In this document: in pieces, positions 42,707 to 49,087 of the stretch
Numbering within the stretch: position 1 is the first letter of the stretch
How the letters are laid out: each line of letters starts with the position of its first letter
Assembly: GCA_022792535.1 (NCBI GenBank)
Contig: JAAWBG010000033.1
Span: 1-49,087, forward strand
DNA from: Lachnospiraceae bacterium
GTDB taxonomy: Bacteria; Bacillota; Clostridia; Lachnospirales; Lachnospiraceae
Reading direction: 5' to 3'
Length of the DNA stretch: 49,087 nt
Program-made: the position numbers and the translations under genes
The notes under the pieces: generated by a model
What the model saw: the letters and a program-made list of their open reading frames with translations, nothing else
What the model was told of the DNA's origin: nothing
Database searches by the model: none

Positions 42707-42795
42707 AGGCAAAAAGTAATGATGAGTCCGTTTGGACGAAAGAACGAATCCCCCGACTGTAATGGCGTACAGTCGGGGGATTCTTCTTTTCTTTT
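42707..42795 (+). ncRNA. Small RNA: putative type I antitoxin with hammerhead-like fold
   Basis: About 89 nt, from the promoter at 42672-42700 to the U-tract at 42784-42795. The terminator stem GAATCCCCCGACTGTA / TACAGTCGGGGGATTC spans 42746-42783 with loop ATGGCG. Bases 42711-42725 (AAAAAGTAATGATGA) recur exactly at 42896-42910, where the opposite strand encodes codons 3-8 of a 32-residue hydrophobic peptide. The RNA can therefore pair with that mRNA at its start region while the two genes run toward each other across this terminator. The segment 42719-42741 also has the hammerhead pattern UGAUGA, four-pair stem GUCC/GGAC, GAAA. The invariant C before UGAUGA is A here, so self-cleavage is doubtful. 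Confidence 0.65.
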
Positions 42796-42818
42796 ATAGC
42801 GGCAAAGCACCCGCCAGG

Positions 42819-42917
42819 CTATCTGCTGTCCTTCTCATGCCTGTCTAGCCATTTGCTGATGAGGTGGCAAACCACACCTGCTGCGACAGTCACCAAAAAA
42901 GTAATGATGATTTCCAT
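42819..42917 (-). CDS. Small hydrophobic peptide, type I (Fst/TxpA-like) toxin candidate
   Basis: A 32-residue peptide: a single membrane helix (EIIITFLVTVAAGVVCHLI) and a charged tail (SKWLDRHEKDSR), the pattern of Gram-positive type I toxins. A very strong GGGGGGAGG site lies seven bases before ATG 42917, and an extended -10 (TGTTATAAT) lies at 42972-42964. Such peptides damage the membrane when overproduced and are held off by an antisense RNA; the plus-strand RNA at 42707-42795 fits that role. The toxin mRNA would run to the shared hairpin at 42783-42746. Solitary loci of this kind occur widely in Lachnospiraceae. It was missed by length cut-offs but is clear from its ribosome-binding site. 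Confidence 0.75.
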   Translation of the reverse strand: MEIIITFLVTVAAGVVCHLISKWLDRHEKDSR

Positions 42918-42963
42918 TTGAACACCTCCCCCCGTTGTCGGGTGTAGGTTGGACAACACAGGA

Positions 42964-42972
42964 ATTATAACA
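42964..42972 (-). promoter_or_regulatory. Extended -10 promoter for the small toxin gene
   Basis: On the minus strand TGT directly precedes TATAAT, an extended -10 that needs little -35 contact. The predicted start is ~42957, giving a ~40-base leader to ATG 42917. The leader contains TTGTCCAACC, whose complement partly matches the stem II region of the antisense RNA. Confidence 0.55.
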
Positions 42973-43247
42973 TATCAATTGACATTCTTCTATCTTTTTC
43001 TGTCGTTACAATCCCCAAAAACATATATTTATATTTATATTTAAATTTTATTTGATTTCATATTTCAGCCAATTTTACATATTTTTCCAAAGTACAAACT
43101 TCCAGGTTAATATTTTTAAAAATTTCTCCACATAATAAAATTGGTATCATTCACATGAAACATGGAAATGACACCAAAGCAAAAAGCTGGAACTTCAATG
43201 GTTCCAGTAATATCAGCTACACCAGAAAACAAAAAGGAGACGACAGT

Positions 43248-43535
43248 ATGAATATGGAACATGAAAAAGACAGATCCGGCAGTCAAAAGGATTCTGAACA
43301 AAATGCTTCCGATCATAACACTCACCAAGATTGGACAGGCCGCACCACCACTGGACCTCTTCCCTCTGCCTCTTCTGTTCGGCAAAGTAGAAAAAACTGG
43401 AAAGGCGCCCCTATTATCGGGCCTCTTCCAGGTACCAATCCTGCCCGCAGCAAAGACAGAAGATGGATCGGGCGGACCACTACTGGGCCTCTTCCCAAAA
43501 CGGTTGCTTACCAGACCAAAAATTCTGACCATTAA
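43248..43535 (+). CDS. 95-residue peptide with three tandem W-x-G-x4-GPLP repeats
   Basis: The start is ATG 43248 eight bases after AAAGGAG; an in-frame ATG at 43155 has no such site. The first 28 residues are charged and polar (MNMEHEKDRSGSQKDSEQ...). Trp29, Trp51 and Trp73 open three units spaced exactly 22 residues apart: WTGRTTTGPLP, WKGAPIIGPLP and WIGRTTTGPLP. Basic spacers join them (SRKN, KDRR, QTK). It has no signal peptide or membrane helix. The DNA of the units varies at synonymous positions, so the protein repeat is conserved by selection. I know no family with this motif. A precursor of short peptides (leader, three cores, basic processing sites) or a multivalent binding protein are possibilities. 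It is closed by a terminator at 43561-43598. Confidence 0.6.
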   Translation: MNMEHEKDRSGSQKDSEQNASDHNTHQDWTGRTTTGPLPSASSVRQSRKNWKGAPIIGPLPGTNPARSKDRRWIGRTTTGPLPKTVAYQTKNSDH

Positions 43536-43560
43536 AATTACTTTGTTTGCCTTCAACCTC

Positions 43561-43598
43561 AGATTCAGGTGCCAAACATGTCCTTGGCACCTGAATCT
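43561..43598. terminator. Bidirectional terminator between convergent genes
   Basis: AGATTCAGGTGCCAA and its perfect complement flank an eight-base loop. It lies between the repeat-peptide gene (plus) and the TIGR04086 gene (minus). Its GATTC-A/G-GGTGCC arm resembles the outer arm of the palindrome at 28100-28241. Confidence 0.75.
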
Positions 43599-43613
43599 TC
43601 TTACAAACTCCCC

Positions 43614-44021
43614 TCAGCTTGCCATCCCGCCGATCATTCCTGACGCAGTACATAAAATCAATGTGGTAAAAAATCTTGACAGTTCCATATTGATTCCCTT
43701 CTGGAACACAATGGAACCAACCATCAGGATCAGAAAATAACAGGCCCCCATAATCATGCCCCACAAAAATTTCTTTTTTTTCATCACCTTCCCGCTTAAG
43801 AAGCCCCCTAAAAATCCCGACGCTACATAAATAACTACAATTCCTATGGAGACCACACTTTCACTGAGCTGCATTTTATAAAGCATGGCAGACAGGATCA
43901 GGAGCAAAATCCCCGTCACAAAATACATCGCCAGCAAAATTTTTAAAACAGATAACAGAGAAATACTCCATCTGCTCTCCCCCTGTCCCTTTACCGGCAT
44001 CCTCTGAAGTTTCTTTTCCAT
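43614..44021 (-). CDS. TIGR04086-family membrane protein
   Basis: A 135-residue protein with four membrane helices: LLSVLKILLAMYFVTGILLLIL, VVSIGIVVIYVASGFLGGFLSG, FLWGMIMGACYFLILMVGSIVF and FFTTLILCTASGMIGGMAS. The gene order and small four-helix, glycine-rich pattern match the TIGR04086 family, which is restricted to Clostridia and often found near SCIFF and secDF genes, as here within 4 kb. Its function is unknown. The start ATG 44021 follows AGGAGGGAGG. It is convergent with the repeat-peptide gene. Confidence 0.8.
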   Translation of the reverse strand: MEKKLQRMPVKGQGESRWSISLLSVLKILLAMYFVTGILLLILSAMLYKMQLSESVVSIGIVVIYVASGFLGGFLSGKVMKKKKFLWGMIMGACYFLILMVGSIVFQKGINMELSRFFTTLILCTASGMIGGMAS

Positions 44022-44211
44022 TCCGTTTTCCTCCCTCCTAAGGGAATGTCTAAACTACTACCTGATTCTATGACATTCTATTCCTCTTCTGGCCAAACTA
44101 TTCCTCTGGTTGTCATAATTAATGCTATTTCTAAAATTTCCCTAAATTTCCTGGATTTCCTTGCAAATTCCCTGAATTTCCGTTATATTTATTGTTGTAT
44201 GGAAAGGAGAG

Positions 44212-45486
44212 ATGTACTTGGACTCAAGTGACGTCATACAATTGATTATTATCGTTATTTTACTATTGTTATCCGCCTTTTTTTCTTCTGCAGAGACTGC
44301 CCTTACTACTTCAAATAAGATTCGTCTCAGAAGCATGGCAGAAGAAGGCGATAAACGGGCAAAAAAGGTCTTGGAGATCACAGATGACTCCGGCAAGATG
44401 CTGAGCGCTATCTTAATTGGAAATAACATTGTAAATCTGTCCTCTGCCTCACTTGCCACCACCCTTGCCACGAAACTATTTGGAAATGCTGGGGCTGGAA
44501 TTGCGACGGGAATCTTAACCATATTGGTGCTTATTTTCGGCGAGATCTCGCCAAAGACTTTCGCCACCATTCATGCTGATAAGATTTCTCTTGCCTATGC
44601 CGGTACAATCAGCCTATTAATGAAAGTACTCACTCCCGTGATCTTTCTTATCAACAAACTGGCTCTTGGATTTTTAATTCTGTTACGTGTCGACGCTTCC
44701 GGCGCCCAGAATACCATGACAGAAGATGAACTGCGCACCATCGTGGACGTCAGCCATGAAGAGGGAGTCATTGAGACAGAAGAACGGGAAATGATCAATA
44801 ATGTGTTTGATTTCGGCGACGCCCAGGCAAAAGAGATCATGGTTCCCCGCATTGATATGACCTTTGCTGATATCAACAGCACTTATAACGAACTGCTGGA
44901 AATCTTTCGGGAAGACAAATTCACCCGTCTTCCAGTTTATGAAGATTCCACAGACAATGTGGTAGGTATCATCAATATGAAAGATCTTCTGCTCTATGAA
45001 GATCGGGAACAGTTTTCTGTCCGCAGTATTCTGCGGAAGCCTTATTACACTTATGAACACAAGAATACTTCGGAATTACTTCTGGAAATGAGAAAATCTT
45101 CCATTAACATTGCCATTGTCCTGGATGAGTACGGCGCCACTGCCGGCCTGATCACTTTAGAAGATCTTTTAGAAGAGATCGTGGGAGAGATTCGGGACGA
45201 ATACGACATGGACGAAGAAGACCCCATCCAGAAGATCAACGATCAAGAATATATGGTTCAGGGTTCCATGAGTCTGAACGACCTGCGGGATATGTTAAAT
45301 CTAGAATTAATTTCAGAAGACTACGACTCCATCGGCGGCTATGTAATCGGTCTTTTAGACCATCTCCCTGTAGTGGGTGAATCTATCACAACGCCGGAAG
45401 AAGTATACTTCCGGGTAGAGGATATGGAAAAGAACCGTATTCACAAAATTTTTGTACGTCTTCCAGAAAAGCCGGAGGAAGAATAA
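44212..45486 (+). CDS. CNNM/CorC (hemolysin-family) transporter with CBS pair
   Basis: A 424-residue protein: DUF21/CNNM membrane domain (~1-185) with four helices and the conserved SAFFSSAETALTTSNKIRLR (landmark SSAETALTT), LIFGEISPKTFA; a Bateman pair of CBS domains (~205-330: REIMVPRIDM-type AKEIMVPRIDMTFAD and LLEEIVGEIRDEYD); and a C-terminal CorC/HlyC domain (~345-420). Family members export or regulate magnesium or cobalt. ATG 44212 sits only two to three bases from AGGAG; a TTG at 44218 has better spacing and may be the true start. The divergent TIGR04086 gene leaves a 190-base space with no other gene. Confidence 0.92.
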   Translation: MYLDSSDVIQLIIIVILLLLSAFFSSAETALTTSNKIRLRSMAEEGDKRAKKVLEITDDSGKMLSAILIGNNIVNLSSASLATTLATKLFGNAGAGIATGILTILVLIFGEISPKTFATIHADKISLAYAGTISLLMKVLTPVIFLINKLALGFLILLRVDASGAQNTMTEDELRTIVDVSHEEGVIETEEREMINNVFDFGDAQAKEIMVPRIDMTFADINSTYNELLEIFREDKFTRLPVYEDSTDNVVGIINMKDLLLYEDREQFSVRSILRKPYYTYEHKNTSELLLEMRKSSINIAIVLDEYGATAGLITLEDLLEEIVGEIRDEYDMDEEDPIQKINDQEYMVQGSMSLNDLRDMLNLELISEDYDSIGGYVIGLLDHLPVVGESITTPEEVYFRVEDMEKNRIHKIFVRLPEKPEEE

Positions 45487-45498
45487 GAGATTAGAATA

Positions 45499-45530
45499 AC
45501 AGCCATTTTGCATCAGAGCAAAATGGCTGT
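45499..45530. terminator. Terminator after the CNNM/CorC gene
   Basis: ACAGCCATTTTGC pairs with GCAAAATGGCTGT across a six-base loop, followed by ATTTTT. The stem shares ACAGCCATTTT with the terminator at 30955-30992. Confidence 0.8.
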
Positions 45531-45551
45531 ATTTTTAAGCATTCCTTCTCT

Positions 45552-46298
45552 TCACAGTTTTACCTCTATCGGCAGATCCAGGCAGACTTTTTCCGGGGTT
45601 ACCTGGCAGTCGCAGGCCAAAACTCTTACGCCCGACTTCTGTACCTGCCGCAAAGTTTCCCCAAACTGAGGATGGGTGCGGTCATTAGGTTCAAACCATC
45701 GGATTCCCTTCATCTGAATCACAAAAAGAATCCAGGCTTCATACCCTTCCCGAAGAGCCTTTTCCAATTCCAGCATATGTTTCACCCCTCGCTCTGTAGG
45801 AGCATCTGGGAATCTTGCGATCCCCTCTTCCTCCAAAGTCACACCCTTCACCTCCAAAAAAATTTTCCGCAGGTCTCTCTCTTTCCCTTCTGTCTCTGCT
45901 TCCACATAAAAATCAATTCTGGAACCTCCATATTTACACTCTGGTTTGATATAGGTCACCTTAGGTTCCCATGCCTCCCCTTTTAGACCCTTAAATCCCC
46001 TCTCTTCTCTAACATTCTGTCGGCATTCTAACCATTCCTTCACCATTTTGTTGGGGGCCTGAGAATCCATATTGATGATATTTCCCCCTTTGTTAACCGC
46101 CGTCAGATCATATTTCGTCTTGCGGGCAGGATTATGGCTTTTTTCCAGCCAGACTTCCGTCCCCGGAATCAAAAGCTCTCTGCACCTTCCTGTATTTTTT
46201 ACATGGCATTTTTCTATCTGCCCCTGGATTTCCGCCAGTGCGATAAAACGATTGGGACGCTCTAAAAAGCGTCCCTGAACAATCTGTGTGTATTCCAT
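45552..46298 (-). CDS. sfsA: SfsA family DNA/RNA nuclease (sugar fermentation stimulation protein)
   Basis: A 248-residue protein with SfsA landmarks: RFLERPNRFIALAEIQG, CHVKNTGRCRELLIPG (N-terminal OB-like domain), LEVKGVTLEEEGIARFPDAPTERGVKHMLEL (nuclease motif with Glu and Lys of a PD-(D/E)xK core) and the C-terminal HPQFGETLRQVQKSGVRVLACDCQV. It binds nucleic acid without sequence specificity; nuclease activity has been proposed. The start ATG 46298 lies one base after the hybrid kinase stop behind GAGGT, so it is read from that operon. Confidence 0.94.
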   Translation of the reverse strand: MEYTQIVQGRFLERPNRFIALAEIQGQIEKCHVKNTGRCRELLIPGTEVWLEKSHNPARKTKYDLTAVNKGGNIINMDSQAPNKMVKEWLECRQNVREERGFKGLKGEAWEPKVTYIKPECKYGGSRIDFYVEAETEGKERDLRKIFLEVKGVTLEEEGIARFPDAPTERGVKHMLELEKALREGYEAWILFVIQMKGIRWFEPNDRTHPQFGETLRQVQKSGVRVLACDCQVTPEKVCLDLPIEVKL

Positions 46299-46299
46299 A

Positions 46300-48810
46300 T
46301 CATACCTCGTCTGGTTCTTTGGGCATTTCCTGCTTTTCAGCCGGAATCCATTTTCGCAGCACTCTGTAAATATCTTTCATATCAATGGGTTTTGCAATAT
46401 GGGCTGTCATTCCAGCCTGCCTTGCCTTAATTACATCGCTGGAAAATGCATTGGCTGTCATGGCCACAATGGGAATCTCCCTGGCGTCTTCCCGATTCAT
46501 TTCCCGAATGGCCCGCGTCATCTCATGTCCATTCATTTCCGGCATCTGCACGTCGCTTAAGATAATATCATAGTAATTCTCTGGTTTTTCCGCAAACTTT
46601 TCGATTCCCTCTTTTCCGTCCCAAGCCATCTCCATCTCTGCGCCTGTCATTCCAATCAATTCCTTTGCGATCTCCATATTCAATTCATTATCCTCTACCA
46701 GTAAAATCCGCACTTTTCCCGGAAGAAAAGTAACCGGCTCTGCAGATTCTTCCACCTCTGTGGATTCCACAGATAGATTCTCTTTTTCATCTTCTCCGTT
46801 CTGCATTGGAATCCTTATGATAAATGTACTTCCATCTCCAAGACTGCTGATGATCTCAATGGTTCCTCCCATCATATTGACAATATTCTTTGTGATGGCC
46901 ATTCCCAGTCCGCTGCCTTCAATTTGATTTACATTTCCATCTTCTCCCCGTTCAAAAGGCAGAAAAATCTTTTCCTGAGTCTCCCTGGACATTCCAATGC
47001 CATTATCCATACAATAGAACTCATAAAATCTCCGATTTCCCCTCTGGTTCTCTGTCTCTTCCACAGACAGGCGGACCATTCCTTCTTCCTGGGTAAATTT
47101 AATGGCATTGCCCAGAACATTTGTCAGCACCTGCTGAATGCGGAGCCGGTCTGCAATAACCATCTCATGACGGATCGCCGACACCTCCATAATCAATTCC
47201 TGTTTCTTTGCCGCCGCCTGCACCTGCATCACCGCCCCTACTTCCTGAAGCATTGCAGAGAGATTGAACACCTCTTCATTTAAGACAACTTTTCCGCTCT
47301 CGATCTTGGACATGTCCAATACGTCATTGATCAGGCTTTTTAAGTGCATAGAGGACAATTCAATTTTCTGAATACAGTCTTGTAATTTTTCCGGATGATC
47401 CAGATTCATTTTTGCAATGGTGGTCATCCCCACAATGGCGTTCATAGGCGTTCGAATATCATGGCTCATATTAGACAGAAATCTGCTCTTTGCCTTGCTT
47501 GCATTTTTCACCTGCAAAAGTGAAGTCTCCAGAGCCTCTTTCTGGCGTATCTCCCTGGTTCGGTCTGTGATCACCACAATACGGTAATTGCCTTCTCTGC
47601 CATTTCTAACATAAATATGTATGCTGAACTCCTTCTGTTCTCCTGTATGAGGGTTGATAATCCTTCGCTGGAATTGGCAGTCCTGGCTTTGGGTGATCTC
47701 CTGGATATTCACGCCATTCTCCACAAGCCACTGGGCGATCAACCCCTGCTGCTGCCGGATCTCTTTCGGCGAATATCCCATAATCCGCTCCGCATTGTTA
47801 CTGATATATTCCAATTCCCCTGTATCGGCATTCTGCATAATAAAGATCTCATCCACCATATCAGTCATCCAGCTAAAGGTAGACTGACGCTTACTGCTCT
47901 CACGGCTTCCCTTCCACCAGAACAAAATAATCACCACAATGTACAGTAATACTTTACTGAGTAATGCCAAAAGAGAGATTCTGTAACATTCCGCCACGTT
48001 GGTACGGATCGACAGATTCCAATCTGTATTTCGAATGGGAATATATTTACAGTACTGGAGTTTTCCCTCATACACTTTCCAATAAGATACTCTCTCTCGT
48101 CTTTCCAAACAGCCCTTGATCTCTTCCGCCTCTTTGCTGACCCAGTGATTCAATTCAAAATTTTCATCAAAACTCTGTCCCCTTGCTCTTATGTTGGCAT
48201 GGGCCGACGCCTGAAACTGACTGTCATACATACAAAAATAGTACTTGCCATCAATGGAATCCCCTTCAATAATATTCTGCATATAATCAAAATAAACGGA
48301 AATCTCCACAGCGCCTGCCCATTCTCCGCTTTTTTGATCAAAAAAAGGTCTCCAGACAGTAAAAATCTGCGTATTCTCTCCCCGGTCTGCCAGATAGATA
48401 TCTGTCAATATATTTTCCTGCTTCTCTCTGACATTCTGATACTGTGGATTATCGCTGATATTTATAATACCGTCATAATCAGTGGAAGAGAAATTCCCCT
48501 CCCCATCTGCAAGTCCAATGGAATACAATCCATAAGTTTCTGCAAAAGAATTCAGCACTTTTGCCTTCTCCTCTAAAGAGATACTGGTATCCTGTATTTT
48601 TTCATTTTCTGCAATCGCCTCTGCAAGATTCCAGACATTACTCATATATTCTGCGATCTTGCTCTCAGTCAGTCCAATCTGATTGCTCACACTCTCTTCC
48701 ATAATATCATAGGTGGAAAATGCAGTTACCGTTATATCAAATAATGCCAGCAATACACATAAAATCTGCACCAGATGATATGCGGAATATGACATCTTTC
48801 GCTTTTTCAC
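46300..48810 (-). CDS. Membrane-bound Cache-type hybrid sensor histidine kinase
   Basis: The start is taken at GTG 48810, six bases after GAGGAGG; the in-frame start at 48897 lies before that site. The product has 836 residues: membrane helix ~11-31, an extracellular Cache-like ligand domain ~35-275, a second helix ~277-299, PAS ~315-420, HisKA with phospho-His450 in SHDIRTPMN, HATPase (N box VLGNAIKFT, MDNGIGM, GSGLGMAI) to ~668, and one receiver (~700-820) with Asp753 in LSDVQMPEMNG. It resembles the soluble hybrid kinase at 12726-15893 in its kinase core but differs in input and has one receiver. The ligand is unknown. It is cotranscribed with sfsA. Confidence 0.93.
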   Translation of the reverse strand: MKKRKMSYSAYHLVQILCVLLALFDITVTAFSTYDIMEESVSNQIGLTESKIAEYMSNVWNLAEAIAENEKIQDTSISLEEKAKVLNSFAETYGLYSIGLADGEGNFSSTDYDGIINISDNPQYQNVREKQENILTDIYLADRGENTQIFTVWRPFFDQKSGEWAGAVEISVYFDYMQNIIEGDSIDGKYYFCMYDSQFQASAHANIRARGQSFDENFELNHWVSKEAEEIKGCLERRERVSYWKVYEGKLQYCKYIPIRNTDWNLSIRTNVAECYRISLLALLSKVLLYIVVIILFWWKGSRESSKRQSTFSWMTDMVDEIFIMQNADTGELEYISNNAERIMGYSPKEIRQQQGLIAQWLVENGVNIQEITQSQDCQFQRRIINPHTGEQKEFSIHIYVRNGREGNYRIVVITDRTREIRQKEALETSLLQVKNASKAKSRFLSNMSHDIRTPMNAIVGMTTIAKMNLDHPEKLQDCIQKIELSSMHLKSLINDVLDMSKIESGKVVLNEEVFNLSAMLQEVGAVMQVQAAAKKQELIMEVSAIRHEMVIADRLRIQQVLTNVLGNAIKFTQEEGMVRLSVEETENQRGNRRFYEFYCMDNGIGMSRETQEKIFLPFERGEDGNVNQIEGSGLGMAITKNIVNMMGGTIEIISSLGDGSTFIIRIPMQNGEDEKENLSVESTEVEESAEPVTFLPGKVRILLVEDNELNMEIAKELIGMTGAEMEMAWDGKEGIEKFAEKPENYYDIILSDVQMPEMNGHEMTRAIREMNREDAREIPIVAMTANAFSSDVIKARQAGMTAHIAKPIDMKDIYRVLRKWIPAEKQEMPKEPDEV

Positions 48811-49007
48811 AATGTCCTCCTCTGTCTTCCTCTTATTCCTGTTGGAAATAAAATCCCATCTCCCAGGTATTTGATTCGCTTTACCAAATGATACCATATC
48901 CGCTGGTCAGTCTCAAGTATTTCAGTATTTAAAAAATAAAAGGGAGTGTAGGATTACAATACATGTGTTACAACTCAATATTTAAAAAGCAGAGACACTG
49001 CCTTTGT

Positions 49008-49015
49008 GTTATAAT
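49008..49015 (+). promoter_or_regulatory. Possible -10 box before the gene at the window end
   Basis: GTTATAAT lies about 45 bases upstream of ATG 49059. The space 48811-49058 otherwise holds the start region of the divergent hybrid kinase and shows no other gene. Confidence 0.4.
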
Positions 49016-49058
49016 TTAAGTCACCACAACCAAAACAAACCGAAAGGAGTTCTCTGCT

Positions 49059-49087
49059 ATGACTACTATAACACAAGATATGCGCTA
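49059..49087 (+). CDS. Start of a gene cut by the window edge, possibly an IS transposase
   Basis: Only nine codons are present (MTTITQDMR) after AAAGGAG with nine-base spacing. The opening recalls a transposase family with an N-terminal helix-turn-helix in gut Clostridia, but nine residues are too few to decide. The upstream sequence could be an insertion-sequence end. Confidence 0.35.

Noticed and set aside
42979..43012. TTGACA...TACAAT promoter for the repeat-peptide gene
   Set aside because: The spacer is 22 bases, too long for sigma-A.
43155..43247. Longer start for the repeat-peptide gene at ATG 43155
   Set aside because: It has no ribosome-binding site, whereas ATG 43248 has a strong one. 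The extra residues are low complexity.
43116..43556. 146-codon minus-strand frame opposite the GPLP-repeat peptide
   Set aside because: It lacks a ribosome-binding site and overlaps the terminator region. The plus-strand frame has AAAGGAG and a regular protein repeat.
1..49087. CRISPR arrays, tRNA or rRNA genes
   Set aside because: No regularly spaced direct repeats, cloverleaf tRNA sequences or rRNA landmarks were noticed on either strand.

Overview
The window comes from an endospore-forming Clostridia genome, most likely a Lachnospiraceae member of the Blautia/Dorea/Mediterraneibacter type. The evidence is a spoIIR gene, a complete gerA-gerB-gerC germination operon, a SCIFF peptide with its radical-SAM maturase, a fused secDF, and a TIGR04086-type membrane protein. 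I cannot name the species. Most genes lie on the minus strand. No rRNA, tRNA or CRISPR array was seen.

1-5.8 kb looks like cargo of an integrative conjugative element or a related large mobile element. It holds a thioester/Cna-B surface adhesin cut by the window edge, a lipoprotein with an acidic linker, a small membrane protein, and a plasmid-type segregation pair: a ribbon-helix-helix-like protein plus a ParM-like actin with a Cys-rich N-terminal extension. It ends at a 165-bp inverted-repeat element (5819-5983) that has replaced the 3' end of the next gene.

5.96-12.65 kb holds a Csp-like subtilisin (S8) gene split into an N-terminal part (12150-12650) and a C-terminal part (5959-7305) by a ~4,988-bp element. 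The element carries a small protein and three serine recombinases in one coupled operon. The split falls within the Asp-Ser-Gly codons of the active-site Asp motif. Joining the halves at a GG dinucleotide rebuilds an in-frame protease of about 567 residues. This recalls skin-type elements that interrupt sporulation genes and are excised precisely. It is the most interesting system here.

12.7-28.1 kb is core-like chromosome: a soluble PAS-rich hybrid sensor kinase with two receivers, an NSS sodium symporter, a CapA-like protein, a small membrane protein on a divergent promoter, galU, a DUF1934 protein, murI, spoIIR, gerC/gerB/gerA, a FadR-type regulator and ispE. A branched ~140-bp palindrome follows.

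28.3-36.5 kb contains a chemoreceptor signalling domain fused to a C-terminal PhnD-like binding domain and an unrecognised Ser/Thr/Lys-rich protein. Next comes a three-gene set (AraC regulator fused to a TIM barrel, Tm-1-like protein, PEP-hydrolase-family TIM barrel), then a K+/H+-type antiporter.

36.6-49.1 kb runs through secDF, the SCIFF maturase and SCIFF peptide, and a VanRS-like two-component pair. A compact locus at 42.67-42.97 kb has the architecture of a par/Fst-like type I toxin-antitoxin. Its antisense RNA also folds like a type I hammerhead with one core substitution. Then come a 95-residue peptide with three tandem 22-residue W-x-G-x4-GPLP repeats, a TIGR04086 protein, a CNNM/CorC-like protein, sfsA, a membrane hybrid sensor kinase, and the first codons of a further gene, possibly a transposase.
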